Origin: Pseudonocardia sp. T1-2H
Lineage (GTDB): Bacteria > Actinomycetota > Actinomycetes > Mycobacteriales > Pseudonocardiaceae
DNA: 64,000 bases
Reading direction: 5' to 3'
NCBI RefSeq assembly: GCF_038039215.1
Contig: NZ_JBBPCL010000001.1
Coordinates: 434,001 to 498,000 of the forward strand
The position numbers and the translations under genes are program-made. This document shows, piece by piece, positions 36,300-45,254 of the stretch. Positions within the stretch are counted from its first letter, which is position 1. Every line of letters begins with the position of its first letter. The notes beneath the pieces were generated by a model. It ran no database searches. It worked only from the letters and a program-made list of their open reading frames with translations, and was not told the origin of the DNA.

Positions 36300-37001
36300 A
36301 TGCGAATCCTCGTCGTCGACGACGACCGTGCGGTGCGCGAGTCCCTGCGCCGTTCGCTCGCGTTCAACGGCTACCAGGTGGAGCTGGCGAGCGACGGCCA
36401 GCAGGCCCTGGACTCGGTGCTGGCCCAGCGCCCCGACGCGATGGTGCTCGACGTGATGATGCCCCGCCTCGACGGTCTCGAGGTGTGCCGGCGCATGCGC
36501 GCGGCCGGCGACGAGCTGCCGATCCTCGTGCTCACCGCGCGGGACGCCGTGTCGGACCGGGTCGCCGGCCTGGACGCGGGCGCGGACGACTACCTGCCCA
36601 AGCCCTTCGCCCTCGAGGAGCTGCTCGCCCGGCTCCGCGCACTGCTGCGCCGCCGCTCCGTCGACGACATCGCCGCGGCCGCGGCCGGGCTGAGCAAGCC
36701 GCTGGAGTTCGTGGACCTCTCGCTGGACCCGGACACCCGCGAGGTCCGCCGCGGCGAGCGCCGGATCAGCCTCACCCGGACCGAGTTCTCGCTGCTGGAG
36801 CTGCTGCTCACCAACCCCCGCCGGGTGCTGAGCCGCGCGCAGATCCTCGAGCAGGTGTGGGGCTACGACTTCCCGACCACCGGCAACGCGCTGGAGGTCT
36901 ACATCGGGTACCTGCGCCGCAAGACCGAGGCCGACGGCGAGCCCCGGCTGATCCACACCGTCCGCGGCGTCGGCTACGTGCTGCGGGAGTCCCCGCCGTG
37001 A
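36300..37001 (+). CDS. mprA: OmpR-family response regulator MprA
   Basis: 233 residues. The receiver domain starts [15 protein letters not shown], with the phospho-acceptor Asp in [12 protein letters not shown] near residue 47 and Lys in [12 protein letters not shown] winged helix follows ([41 protein letters not shown]). It overlaps the kinase gene by GTGA. Position ahead of mprB, htrA, moaB2 and mscL matches M. tuberculosis Rv0981, a regulator of envelope stress and persistence. Confidence 0.92.
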   Translation: MRILVVDDDRAVRESLRRSLAFNGYQVELASDGQQALDSVLAQRPDAMVLDVMMPRLDGLEVCRRMRAAGDELPILVLTARDAVSDRVAGLDAGADDYLPKPFALEELLARLRALLRRRSVDDIAAAAAGLSKPLEFVDLSLDPDTREVRRGERRISLTRTEFSLLELLLTNPRRVLSRAQILEQVWGYDFPTTGNALEVYIGYLRRKTEADGEPRLIHTVRGVGYVLRESPP

Positions 37002-38425
37002 CGGCTGCCGGTCCCGCCGAGCACCACACCGACCATGATCATCCGCACGGCCGCTCCCAGCGCCTGGACCGCTTCAGCCTGCGCGCCCGGATCGGGATCC
37101 TCGCCGCCGGGGTCGCCGCGGGTGTGGTGGTGCTCGTGTCCACGGCGGTCTTCCTGATCGTCCGGCAGAGCATCTTCGAGACGCTCGACGACAACCTGCT
37201 GCAGCGGGCCACGGCCGCCGCGCAGAGCGAGCTTGCGGACCCGGAGCAGCTCGCCACCACCTCGCCCGAGGCGCTCGGCGCCGGGGACATCCGGATCGCG
37301 CTGTTCTACTCGTCGGGCCTCGCGCAGTCCGCGGAGGCGCGCGCGTCCTCGCCGCCGCTGAGCCAGACGGAGCTCGAGGTCGCGCAGGGGGTCAGGCCCT
37401 ACTCGGTGCGGACGGCCGGGGACTACGAGGTCGTCGCGGTCGCCGCGGGGCCGGGCCGCGCGCTGGTCATGGCGCAGAAGCTCGAGTCCACCCAGCAGGT
37501 CCTGGCGAAGCTCGCGATCGCCCTGCCCGTGATCGGCGGGATCGGCATCGTGCTGGCGGCCGCGCTGGGCGTCGCCGTCGCCCGCGCGGGGTTGCGCCCG
37601 GTGCAACGCCTCACGACCGCCGCCGAGCGCGTCGCGTCCACGGGGGACCTTCGGCCCATCCGCGTCTCCGGCTCGGACGAGCTGGCCCGGCTCACCGTCA
37701 GCTTCAACGAGATGCTCGGCGCGCTCGCGTCGTCGCAGGAACAGCAACGCCGGCTCGTCGCGGACGCCGGGCACGAGCTCCGGACCCCGCTCACCTCCTT
37801 GCGCACGAATCTGGAGCTCCTCGCGGCGGCGGCCCGCCCCGGTGCGCCCGTCCTGCCGGAGGAGGATCGTCGCGAGATCGTCGACGACGTCCGCGGGCAG
37901 GTCGAGGAGCTGACCCAGCTGGTGGGGGACCTCGTCGAGCTCGCGCGCGACGACCCGCAGATGGTGATGATCGAGCCCGTCGAGTTCACCGACGTCGTGG
38001 ACCGGGCCCTCGAACGCGCCCGCCGCCGGGCCACCACGGACGTCACCTTCGACGTGCACCTGATGCCCTGGACCCTCATCGGGGACTCGACGGCGCTGGA
38101 GCGCGCGGTGCTGAACCTGCTGGACAACGGGGTGAAGTGGAGCGCGCCGGGCGGCACCGTGCGGGTCTCGATGGTCCCGGTCGACGACTGGACGGTCGTC
38201 CTGGAGGTCGCGGACTCCGGCCCCGGCATCGCGGACGAGGACCTGCCGCGGGTGTTCGACCGCTTCTACCGCGCGGACACCTCGCGCACGATGCCTGGCT
38301 CCGGGCTGGGCCTGGCGATCGTCCGGCAGGTGGCGGTGCGGCACGGCGGGGCGGTGTGGGCGGCCCGGGCGCCGGAGGGTGGGGCGCTGCTGAGCCTGCG
38401 GCTGCCCGGGCGGCGGCCGGCCTAG
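36998..38425 (+). CDS. mprB: Sensor histidine kinase MprB
   Basis: 475 residues. A first membrane segment ([24 protein letters not shown]) is followed by an extracytoplasmic domain of about 100 residues, a second segment near 170-190 and a HAMP region. [18 protein letters not shown] carries the phospho-His near residue 258. The ATPase domain has [15 protein letters not shown] and GSGLGLAIV. It phosphorylates MprA. The GTG start overlaps the mprA stop. Confidence 0.92.
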   Translation: MTAAGPAEHHTDHDHPHGRSQRLDRFSLRARIGILAAGVAAGVVVLVSTAVFLIVRQSIFETLDDNLLQRATAAAQSELADPEQLATTSPEALGAGDIRIALFYSSGLAQSAEARASSPPLSQTELEVAQGVRPYSVRTAGDYEVVAVAAGPGRALVMAQKLESTQQVLAKLAIALPVIGGIGIVLAAALGVAVARAGLRPVQRLTTAAERVASTGDLRPIRVSGSDELARLTVSFNEMLGALASSQEQQRRLVADAGHELRTPLTSLRTNLELLAAAARPGAPVLPEEDRREIVDDVRGQVEELTQLVGDLVELARDDPQMVMIEPVEFTDVVDRALERARRRATTDVTFDVHLMPWTLIGDSTALERAVLNLLDNGVKWSAPGGTVRVSMVPVDDWTVVLEVADSGPGIADEDLPRVFDRFYRADTSRTMPGSGLGLAIVRQVAVRHGGAVWAARAPEGGALLSLRLPGRRPA

Positions 38426-38432
38426 CCCGACC

Positions 38433-38513
38433 TCAGGCCAGGGCGAGCTGCGCCGAGGGCGTGAACGTGGAGTCCATCAGGAACGGGGTGATCTTCTGCG
38501 CCGGGGCGGTCAT
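38433..38513 (-). pseudogene. Truncated PhnB-like VOC start (26 codons)
   Basis: MTAPAQKITPFLM resembles the start of PhnB-like VOC proteins (QKITPFLWF...). After 13 residues similarity ends and a stop follows at 38433. Its ATG overlaps the stop of the SRPBCC gene, so it was once the third gene of a regulator-SRPBCC-VOC operon. A short real peptide cannot be excluded. Confidence 0.4.
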
Positions 38514-39184
38514 GGCTGGTCCTTCCGGACGACGGCGGCCAGCCAAGCCCGCCAGGCCTCGGTGAGGGCCTCGGCGCTCTCGCCGGGGCCGAAGTGGTGG
38601 TGCCCGACCGCGACCGGCAGGCCGATCGCGGACCGTTCGTGGAAGCGGACGAGCGCGTCGCCGGTGCGGAGGCCGACGTACCGGTCCGTCAGGTAGTCGA
38701 TCTCGCCCTCGAGGACCCGGCCGGCGAGCTCGAGGCGGACGGGATCGCCGATGGCGGCGACGTCCAGTGCGGCCCGGATGCGGGGCCAGACGGCCGGGTC
38801 CGCGGCGGCGTCCACCTCGGCGTAGAGGGCCGGACGGCCGGCGAAGTACCGGAGGTACTGGCCGAGGCTGTGCAGGTACATGCTCCAGCCGAGGGCCGTC
38901 ATGCCCTCGAACTCGTCGTCCCATTCGTCCCCGAGGACCCCGCTGTGGACGAACCGCAGGACGGTCGTGCCGTCCCGGCCCTCGATCACGTAGTCGAACG
39001 CGTCCGTCCCGGCGCGGCACTTCAGCTGCTCCGGCGCCCGGTCGACCTCCACCGTGGTGTCCGCGCGCACGTCCATCGGCATGAACCAGCCCGCGAGCCC
39101 GTCGGGTGTGGAGATCGCGGCCCACACCTGCTCGGGCGTGGCCGGGAGCGCGACCTCGCGGCGGATCTCGAACTCACGCGGCAT
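38510..39184 (-). CDS. SRPBCC-domain protein (AHSA1-like)
   Basis: 224 residues. EIRREVALPATPEQVWAAISTPDGLAGWF is the AHSA1/polyketide-cyclase-like start of a hydrophobic-pocket fold, continued by RDGTTVLRFVHSGVL and WSMYLHSLGQYLRYFAGR. A second, half-size repeat of the fold may occupy the C-terminus. It overlaps the preceding regulator gene by 11 bp; ArsR-type regulator/SRPBCC pairs are common. The ligand is unknown. Confidence 0.85.
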   Translation of the reverse strand: MPREFEIRREVALPATPEQVWAAISTPDGLAGWFMPMDVRADTTVEVDRAPEQLKCRAGTDAFDYVIEGRDGTTVLRFVHSGVLGDEWDDEFEGMTALGWSMYLHSLGQYLRYFAGRPALYAEVDAAADPAVWPRIRAALDVAAIGDPVRLELAGRVLEGEIDYLTDRYVGLRTGDALVRFHERSAIGLPVAVGHHHFGPGESAEALTEAWRAWLAAVVRKDQP

Positions 39185-39773
39185 CCGGGTCCTCCGGGCT
39201 CATCGATGGATGGAGGGCGACGACGACGCGGTGCCGCCGGCCGCCCTCCGCCCCCTGGTCGTGGTAGCGCGCGACGAGCCCGCCGACGGCGTCCGTCAGC
39301 TCCCGGGTGAACGCCGCGCGGTCCGCCGCGGAGGCGAACCGCACCTCGCCGTCCAGGGCGAACGTGGCGACCCGCTTACGGGTCCGGGTGCCGCCGACGA
39401 TCAGCTCGCCCACGTCCCGCAGGAGCCGCGCGGCGACAGCGAGGAGCCACTGCGCGGACAGCCGGTCCGGTGTGCGGGCGGGATCCGGGGCGACCAGGGC
39501 CCACGCCTCGGGCGAGATCACATAGGCGCCGGCCGAGGCCCGCATCACACGCTCGGTCATGTTGCCCTTGCGCCGCTCCTCGACGAGCTCGACGAGGCCG
39601 TGCGCCTCCAGCGCGCGCAGGTGGTAGTTCACCTTCTGCCTGGTCAGGCCCACTTTCAGGCTCAGCGTGGCCGCCGACGCGGGCTCCGCGAGCTCGCGGA
39701 GCAGCCGCGCCCGGACGGGGTCCAACGCCACCGCCGCCGCGGCCGGGTCCGCGATCACCGCCGTCTCCTGCAC
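39174..39773 (-). CDS. ArsR-like winged-helix regulator
   Basis: 199 residues from GTG 39773. The HTH is ALDPVRARLLRELAEPASAATLSLKVGLTRQKVNYHLRALEAHGLVELVEERRKGN, an ArsR/PadR-like 'helix_turn_helix 5' arrangement, followed by a helical dimer domain. No metal-binding cysteine motif is present. A TTGACA element lies just upstream on the coding strand. It is cotranscribed with the SRPBCC gene and probably represses its own operon. Confidence 0.82.
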   Translation of the reverse strand: MQETAVIADPAAAAVALDPVRARLLRELAEPASAATLSLKVGLTRQKVNYHLRALEAHGLVELVEERRKGNMTERVMRASAGAYVISPEAWALVAPDPARTPDRLSAQWLLAVAARLLRDVGELIVGGTRTRKRVATFALDGEVRFASAADRAAFTRELTDAVGGLVARYHDQGAEGGRRHRVVVALHPSMSPEDPDAA

Positions 39774-39917
39774 GCCGACGACGGTGCCACCGACCAAATC
39801 GACTGTCAAGACAAATATTGTTGTCGGTGTGGCCGAGCGGTCGGTCCGGGTTGGCCATACCCTCCTGACTCTCCGGGGTCGGGTCCGCCGGCCCCCGGAC
39901 CCGGACACGGAGAGCAC

Positions 39918-41426
39918 ATGACGGATGCCCGCGGCGCCGCCGCCCCCGACCCCCTTCGCGAGCACGAGCCGTCCGGCGGGACGCCCGGGTCCGGTGCAGA
40001 ACCGTGCCCGCCCGGGGTGGGGACTCCTGCGACGGAGGGCGCGTCCCTGCCGGGTCCGGCCTGGGGGACACCGCTCGGGAACACCCCGGCTCCCGGGACG
40101 CCGGCACCGGGCGTCCCGCTCGCCGCGGAGCCCGGGCCGGGGTCATCGGCGGCCGAGGCCGAGGCCCGCGCGGCCGAGGCCCCGACCCCGCCGGGAGGCA
40201 TCGCGGTCCCGCCCGCGGAGCGCGCGATACCGTCCGTCGCGTCCCGGGCGTCCACGGGGAGGACCGAGGTGGAGGCCGCGCCGGCGGATCGCGAGCCGGC
40301 GCACGCCCTCGTGGACGATCCCCACCCCCCGGAGCACCACCTCCGGGACGGCCGTTCGCGTCCCGCCTGGCTCGTCCCGCTCGTCGGGGCACTGGTGATC
40401 GCGCTGCTCGCCGGGGCCGTCGGGGGCGGCATCGGCTACGCCCTGGCGAGCCGCGGCGACGGGGGCGACCGGGGCGTGCTCAGCGCGCCCCTGCCGGACG
40501 TCGACCCGTCCGAAGGGCCGATCGAGGCCGTCGCGGCGAAGGTGTTGCCGAGCGTCGTCCAGCTGAAGGTCGACGGCCAGGGAGCCGGGAGCCGCGGCAC
40601 GGAGGGCGAGGGCTCCGGCATGGTGCTCAGCGCGGACGGGCTGATCCTCACCAACAACCACGTCGTCCAGGGCGCCGCGGCCGGGGCGACGGTCGCCGCC
40701 GTGCTGCAGGACGGCCGGGCGGTGCCGGTGCGCGTCGTCGGCGCCGATCCCAGCTCGGACATCGCCGTCGTCCGGGCGGACGGCGCCGCCGGCCTCGTGC
40801 CGATCGAGCTCGGCAACTCGGACTCGCTGCGGGTCGGGCAGCAGGTCGTGGCGATCGGGTCGCCCCTCGGGCTCGGCGGCACCGTCACCACCGGCATCGT
40901 CAGCGCGCTCGACCGGGCGGTGAGCGTCGGCGGCGAAACCGGCGGCGACGCGACGGTCCTCAACGCCGTGCAGACCGACGCCGCGATCAACCCGGGCAAC
41001 TCCGGCGGCCCGCTCGTCGACGTCCGGGGCAGGGTCGTCGGGATCAACTCGGCGATCGCGAGCACCGGCGGCGCGCAGGGCGGCTCGATCGGCGTCGGCT
41101 TCTCGATCCCGATCAACCAGGCCAAGCGCGTCGCGGACGAGCTGGAGCGCACGGGCAAGGCGACTCGGCCCGCGCTCGGGCTGAGCCTGACCAGCGTCGG
41201 CGTCCCCGTGACGGGCGGCGCGGTCGTCGGCCAGGTGAACCCCGGCGGGCCCGCGGAGAGGGCCGGGATCCGCCCCGGTGACGTCGTGACCAGGATCGAT
41301 GATCGCCTGGTCACGGACTCCGACGAGCTCGTCGCGGCCGTCCGGGACCACGCCCCGGGGGACGTCGTCACGCTGTTCCTCGGCGCCCGTCAGGTCCAGG
41401 TCACCCTGGAGGGCCGGACCGGGTGA
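39918..41426 (+). CDS. htrA: HtrA/DegP-family serine protease with PDZ domain (PepD-like)
   Basis: 502 residues. An acidic, Pro/Ala-rich cytoplasmic segment of about 150 residues precedes one membrane segment (WLVPLVGALVIALLAGAVGGGIGYALA). The protease domain has His248 (NNHVV), Asp281 (SSDIAVV) and Ser362 (GNSGGP); the PDZ domain follows from about 410 (AERAGIRPGDVVTRIDD). Known homologues clip misfolded envelope proteins. It takes the place of pepD (Rv0983) in the mprAB gene order, so MprA control is likely. An SRPBCC/regulator pair separates it from mprB here. Confidence 0.92.
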   Translation: MTDARGAAAPDPLREHEPSGGTPGSGAEPCPPGVGTPATEGASLPGPAWGTPLGNTPAPGTPAPGVPLAAEPGPGSSAAEAEARAAEAPTPPGGIAVPPAERAIPSVASRASTGRTEVEAAPADREPAHALVDDPHPPEHHLRDGRSRPAWLVPLVGALVIALLAGAVGGGIGYALASRGDGGDRGVLSAPLPDVDPSEGPIEAVAAKVLPSVVQLKVDGQGAGSRGTEGEGSGMVLSADGLILTNNHVVQGAAAGATVAAVLQDGRAVPVRVVGADPSSDIAVVRADGAAGLVPIELGNSDSLRVGQQVVAIGSPLGLGGTVTTGIVSALDRAVSVGGETGGDATVLNAVQTDAAINPGNSGGPLVDVRGRVVGINSAIASTGGAQGGSIGVGFSIPINQAKRVADELERTGKATRPALGLSLTSVGVPVTGGAVVGQVNPGGPAERAGIRPGDVVTRIDDRLVTDSDELVAAVRDHAPGDVVTLFLGARQVQVTLEGRTG

Positions 41427-41621
41427 TCAGGTCTGGGCGGATCCGGTGCCCCGCAGGTTTCGTTGACGCGCGCACCGGGAACATAATGGTGTTCGGCCTG
41501 TCCCGGATCGTGGTGCCCCGCGCACCGGGACTCGCGAGGGCCGCGTCGGCGCCGGAACCCCCTCCCTGCGTCGGCGCGGCCCCCCGCCGTACTCCGGTCC
41601 ACGCCCTACTACGGTGAGCAC

Positions 41622-42122
41622 ATGGAGATGGCGCCACCTCAGATCGGCCGTGCCCTCGTGGTGATCGTCGACGACCGGGTGAGCCATGGCGAACGTCAGG
41701 ACGCCACGGGCCCGCTGGTCAAGGAACTGCTCGAAGAGGCCGGCCTCGTCGTCGACGCCGTCGTCGTCGTCCCCGGAGAGGCCGTCGCGATCCGCAACGC
41801 GCTGAACACCGCCGTGATCGGTGGCGTGGACCTGGTGATCACCGTCGGGGGCACCGGCGTGTCCCCGCGGGCCGTCACCGCCGACGCGACCGCGGGCGTC
41901 CTGGACCGGCCGATCCCCGGCATCGCCGAGGCGATCCGGGCGTCCGGGCTGGCCGCGGGTGCCGTCGACGCGGGTCTGTCCCGCGGGCTCGTCGGTGTGT
42001 CGGGTAGCACGCTGGTGGTGAACCTGGCGTCCTCACGCGCCGCGGTCCGCGACGGCATGGCGACGCTCAGCCCCCTGGTCGCGCACGTGATCGGTGAGCT
42101 CTCCGGCCTCGCGGAGGACTGA
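41622..42122 (+). CDS. moaB2: MogA/MoaB-family molybdopterin-binding protein (MoaB2-like)
   Basis: 166 residues. RALVVIVDDRVSHGERQD, then LVITVGGTGVSPRAVTADAT is the MPT-binding signature, and GVSGSTLVVNLASSRAAVRDG closes the site. The family adenylylates or binds molybdopterin during cofactor synthesis. It matches Rv0984 in the order mprAB-pepD-moaB2-mscL. Confidence 0.9.
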   Translation: MEMAPPQIGRALVVIVDDRVSHGERQDATGPLVKELLEEAGLVVDAVVVVPGEAVAIRNALNTAVIGGVDLVITVGGTGVSPRAVTADATAGVLDRPIPGIAEAIRASGLAAGAVDAGLSRGLVGVSGSTLVVNLASSRAAVRDGMATLSPLVAHVIGELSGLAED

Positions 42123-42155
42123 CTCCGGCCGCGACGCTGCGGCCGGGATTCCGGA

Positions 42156-42584
42156 TCAGGCCTTCCTGCCCTCGTCGGTGTCGTCGCGACCCGCCGCCGG
42201 GGCCGAGGGCGTGATCGGCGTCCCCGTCGACGTCGGGGTGTCCGCGGTGCCGGTGGTCCCGGTCGGCGCGGCCGGCGTCGGGCCTCCCGACGGCGTCCCC
42301 ACGTTCGGGACAGGGTCCGCCGAACCGGGGGTGCCGCGGTGCAGCACCTCGCCGACCTTGCCCTTCACCGTGCCGATCTGCTGGCTGTACTTGCCGCCGG
42401 TGGCCTTGTCCGCCTTCTCGGCGGCCTTGCCGAGGCCCGCCTTGGCCTTGACGGCCGCCTTCTCCGCGTAGGGCTTGGCCTTCTCGGCGTATGGCCCGGC
42501 CTTCTCCTTGGCCTTCTCCGCGTACGGCCCGGCCTTCTCCTTGGCGGTGTCCGCGATCTCCTTCACCTTGTCCAGGAATCCCAT
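42156..42584 (-). CDS. MT0933-like antitoxin-family protein, Lys/Ala-rich with PYAEKAK repeats
   Basis: 142 residues. MGFLDKVKEIADTAKEKAG, then repeated AGPYAEKAK units and TGGKYSQQIGTVKGKVGEVL, match the short helical actinobacterial family annotated as MT0933 antitoxin. The C-terminal 50 residues are Thr/Pro-rich and disordered. No toxin gene is adjacent, so the antitoxin role is doubtful; a CsbD-like stress protein is an alternative. Confidence 0.7.
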   Translation of the reverse strand: MGFLDKVKEIADTAKEKAGPYAEKAKEKAGPYAEKAKPYAEKAAVKAKAGLGKAAEKADKATGGKYSQQIGTVKGKVGEVLHRGTPGSADPVPNVGTPSGGPTPAAPTGTTGTADTPTSTGTPITPSAPAAGRDDTDEGRKA

Positions 42585-42679
42585 GGTGTCCCCCGGTTCT
42601 CGTCAGCCCGCCGGTCGGGCCACTGACGACCATGGTGGCACCGAATCGACCGGCCCGGCGGATACGGCACCATGGAGAA

Positions 42680-42850
42680 ATGGCAGAACTGCCGGATCAG
42701 GTGCGCCGCAAGCTGGACGAGATCTTCGGGGACGCGCTGCCGTCCGTGACCCGCGACGAGCTGGCGGACGAGGAGCGGCCCAGCGCCCGACGGGCGGACG
42801 AGGAGTGGTTGAAGGCCAACCGGCCGCCGCATCACGTCGACACCGATTGA
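42680..42850 (+). CDS. Small conserved acidic protein, function unknown
   Basis: 56 residues: MAELPDQVRRKLDEIFGDALP...TRDELADEERP...ADEEWLKANRPPHH. Helical and strongly charged; similar short proteins occur in this position in related actinobacteria, to my recollection. ATGGAGAA just upstream provides GGAGAA as ribosome-binding site. No catalytic motif. Confidence 0.65.
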   Translation: MAELPDQVRRKLDEIFGDALPSVTRDELADEERPSARRADEEWLKANRPPHHVDTD

Positions 42851-42863
42851 CCACGCCCTCAGG

Positions 42864-43283
42864 TCACGCCTGGTGCCTGCCGTCCCCCTCCGTCGCGGCC
42901 TGCGCCCGGAGGAGGTCCCGGATCTCGGCGAGCAGCACGACGTCCGTCGGCTCGGCCGGGCCCGGCTCCTCGCCCCGCTTGCGCCGGTTCTTGAGCGCGT
43001 TGAGCGGCATCACGATCACGAAGTAGACGACCGCGGCGACGATGAGGAAGTTGATCGCGGCGGTGATGACGGCGGCGAAGTCGATGTACGCGCTGGGCTT
43101 GCCGGAAACCAGTTGGAGCCCGAGGCCCGGGCTCGTCGGCGGCGTGATCGTGTTGACCAGGGGCTGGATGATGCCGGCGGTGAACGCGGTGACGAGCGCC
43201 GAGAACGCCGCGCCGACGACGACCGCGACGGCCAGGTCGACGACGTTGCCGCGCAGGATGAAATCCTTGAACCCCTTGAGCAT
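42864..43283 (-). CDS. mscL: Large-conductance mechanosensitive channel MscL
   Basis: 139 residues. MLKGFKDFILRGNVVDLAVAVVVGAAFSALV is the TM1 signature with the N-terminal amphipathic helix. TM2 is AAINFLIVAAVVYFVIVMPLNAL, and a charged C-terminal helical bundle region follows. It forms a pentameric pore opened by membrane tension. ATG 43283 has GAGGGGG at the right distance; ATG 43289 is too close. Matches Rv0985c. Confidence 0.95.
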   Translation of the reverse strand: MLKGFKDFILRGNVVDLAVAVVVGAAFSALVTAFTAGIIQPLVNTITPPTSPGLGLQLVSGKPSAYIDFAAVITAAINFLIVAAVVYFVIVMPLNALKNRRKRGEEPGPAEPTDVVLLAEIRDLLRAQAATEGDGRHQA

Positions 43284-43308
43284 GTGCATCCCCCTCGGAT
43301 GATCTCGA

Positions 43309-43968
43309 TCATCGGAGGGTAACGGCCACCTGAGCGGAGAGCGACGCAGCGGCGACACGCGTCGCGATCTCCCTCGGCAGCGCCACGAGCACGAGACGGC
43401 CGCGACCTGCGGCGCCGCGTCCGTCGTCCGCCAGGACCGTGAGCACCACCGCATCGGCGGCGAGCAGGACCGCCTCGGCGCCGTCCGCGGCCGTGGTGAC
43501 GACGTCCACCCGGCTCCCCGGCCCGAGCAGGGCCGCGACGTCCGGGTCCGCCAGTCGCACGGGAACCCCCGTTGCGTCGGGCAGCCCGGTCGCGCCGGCG
43601 GCGAGCGCGGGCCCGGCGAGGCGCAGGTCGGTGAGGGGTTCCCCGGCGCGGGCCGCGCCGGCCAGCACCCGCCCGTCGACGTCGGCCGTGGCGCGCAGCA
43701 CCCCGGCCGGCACGAGATCGGCGGGCCAGCTGCGCAGGACCACGTCCGCGGCAGAGATCGTGGAGCCCGGCGGGAGGTCCCGACCGGCCACGACGACGTC
43801 GACGCCGGGCCTGGCGGGGGTCAGCGCGAGGATCCCGGCCAGCACGAGCAGCACGAGGGCGAGGCCACGACGGAGCACGGCCCTCAGCCGCCAGCCCGGG
43901 GCGTGCAGGAACTCACCGGCCCGATGCCGCCAGCGCGGCGCGATCCCGCCCACCCGTTCGTCCACCAC
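43309..43968 (-). CDS. SAF-domain membrane protein (CpaB/RcpC-like)
   Basis: 219 residues. One membrane segment (GLALVLLVLAGILALT) near residue 40 is followed by an SAF domain (VVVAGRDLPPGSTISAADVVLRSWPADLVPAGVLRA) and a CpaB-like beta region (LLGPGSRVDVVTTAADG). CpaB proteins take part in Flp/Tad pilus assembly, but no tad genes are nearby; the singleton is a usual companion of mscL in these bacteria. Role unknown. Confidence 0.78.
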   Translation of the reverse strand: MVDERVGGIAPRWRHRAGEFLHAPGWRLRAVLRRGLALVLLVLAGILALTPARPGVDVVVAGRDLPPGSTISAADVVLRSWPADLVPAGVLRATADVDGRVLAGAARAGEPLTDLRLAGPALAAGATGLPDATGVPVRLADPDVAALLGPGSRVDVVTTAADGAEAVLLAADAVVLTVLADDGRGAAGRGRLVLVALPREIATRVAAASLSAQVAVTLR

Positions 43969-44113
43969 TACCCCCTGCGCCTCGATCGTCGAAGGCTAGG
44001 GGTACGACGGTGCTGCGCACGGGGTCAGCGGCCGGCCTGTGGATCGTGGACAGGCCCTGTGGACAACTCCGGGTGTCCGGCACGTTCCGCCGTGGGGGCG
44101 CCGGGCGGGCGTG

Positions 44114-44458
44114 TCAGGATGCCGCGGCGGCGGGGAAGCTCGAGGTGCTGGCGGACTTCGTGTCCGAGGACGACGTCGAGCTCGACGAGGACTTCGACTC
44201 GGACTTCGACGACGAGCCGTCCGACGAGCCGGCGGACGAGTCCGAGCTCGAGGAGCTCGAGGAGCTCGAGGGGACGGCCCCGGCCCGGCTGTCGGTGCGG
44301 TAGAAGCCGCTGCCCTTGAAGACGATGCCGACGGAGGAGAAGACCTTGCGGAGCTTCCCGCCGCACTGCGGACACACCGAGAGTGCATCGTCGGAGAAGG
44401 ACTGGACCGCCTCGAACCTGTGGTCGCAGGCGGTGCAGGCGTACTGGTAGGTGGGCAC
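44114..44458 (-). CDS. ruc: FmdB-type zinc-ribbon protein with Ser-rich disordered tail (Ruc/Rv0991c-like)
   Basis: 114 residues from GTG 44458, GGAGG upstream. CTACDHRF and VCPQCGGKL form a four-cysteine zinc ribbon, followed by VFSSVGIVFKGSGFYRTD. The last 55 residues are almost only Ser, Asp, Lys and Glu. The M. tuberculosis protein in this position, Ruc, is a redox-controlled chaperone whose cysteines release zinc on oxidation and which needs its disordered tail. The same gene order and layout support that role here. Confidence 0.82.
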   Translation of the reverse strand: MPTYQYACTACDHRFEAVQSFSDDALSVCPQCGGKLRKVFSSVGIVFKGSGFYRTDSRAGAVPSSSSSSSSSDSSAGSSDGSSSKSESKSSSSSTSSSDTKSASTSSFPAAAAS

Positions 44459-44515
44459 GGGATCCTCCGGGAACTGGCACTCCGAGACGGCGAGTGCCAG
44501 CATAACCCCCCCGGG

Positions 44516-45121
44516 TCAGTGGATGTTCCCCAGCGGAACGGTTCCGCGAACCGGCAGTACAGCCGCCGTCACGGGCACGTCGTAGGTGTCCGCCGGGAGA
44601 GCGTCGACCAGCTCGCCCTCGTGCAGCAGGACGGCGAGCGGGGTCCCCGGCCGCGTCCCGGGCAGGGTCCGGTCGTAGTAGCCGCCGCCCCGGCCGAGCC
44701 GGACGCCCCTCCGGTCCGCGGCCAGCCCCGGCACCAGGACGAGCGCTGCGCGACCGATCGCGCCGACCCCGAGCCGGGGGCCGAGCGGCTCGCGCAGACC
44801 CAGCGGACCTGCGCCGACGTCCTCCGGACCGGTGTAGCGCGCCCAGTCCAGCAGGCCGGGCGCGGGCGGGACGACCGGCAACAACACCTCGTGCCCCGCG
44901 GCCCGCAGCGCGTCGAGGAGGGCGGCCGAGCCGGGTTCCGACCCGATCGGGAGATAGGCGCAGACAGTCTCGCCGGCGCCCGCGGCGAGCGCCAGCACGT
45001 GCGGGCGCAACGCCTCGGCGTGGGCCGTACGGGTCTCCGGGGGAGGGCGCGGCGGGCGGCCATCAGCCGTCGCCGGAAGCCGCCTTGCGGTCGTCGCGGG
45101 TCCGACTGTGGGTCTTGTCAC
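44516..45121 (-). CDS. 5-formyltetrahydrofolate cyclo-ligase, N-terminus broken by two one-base losses
   Basis: From PPETRTAHAEALRPHV to the stop this is 5-FCL (MthfS), which closes 5-formyl-THF to methenyl-THF with ATP. AYLPIGSEPGS and GRGGGYYDRTL (ATP/folate loop) are present. The natural start appears to be ATG 45137, reading MTGGSGDKTHSRTRDDRKAA, then FRRRLMAARRAL, then PPETRT in three different frames. One base each is missing at about 45078-45081 and in the five-G run 45039-45043. The GTG 45121 frame shown here has a nonsensical first 28 residues. Matches Rv0992c, divergent from galU. Confidence 0.82.
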   Translation of the reverse strand: MTRPTVGPATTARRLPATADGRPPRPPPETRTAHAEALRPHVLALAAGAGETVCAYLPIGSEPGSAALLDALRAAGHEVLLPVVPPAPGLLDWARYTGPEDVGAGPLGLREPLGPRLGVGAIGRAALVLVPGLAADRRGVRLGRGGGYYDRTLPGTRPGTPLAVLLHEGELVDALPADTYDVPVTAAVLPVRGTVPLGNIH

Positions 45122-45254
45122 CCGATCCGCCGGTCATGGGCCGCCCTCCGGTGCCACCACGGGGTGGACTTCGCGTCGATCCTCGTCGAGATCCTCACCC
45201 TGTCGAGCGTGCCGTGGCACGTCGGTACCCGGGGCGCCGATAGGCTCGCCGACC

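Noticed and set aside
41468..41531. CGCGCACCGGGA repeated 50 bp apart upstream of moaB2
   Set aside because: Short GC-rich words recur by chance at this composition; no symmetry or conserved position supports a site.
44035..44090. TGTGGAC words resembling DnaA boxes
   Set aside because: Only two imperfect copies, no AT-rich unwinding region and no dnaA/dnaN nearby.
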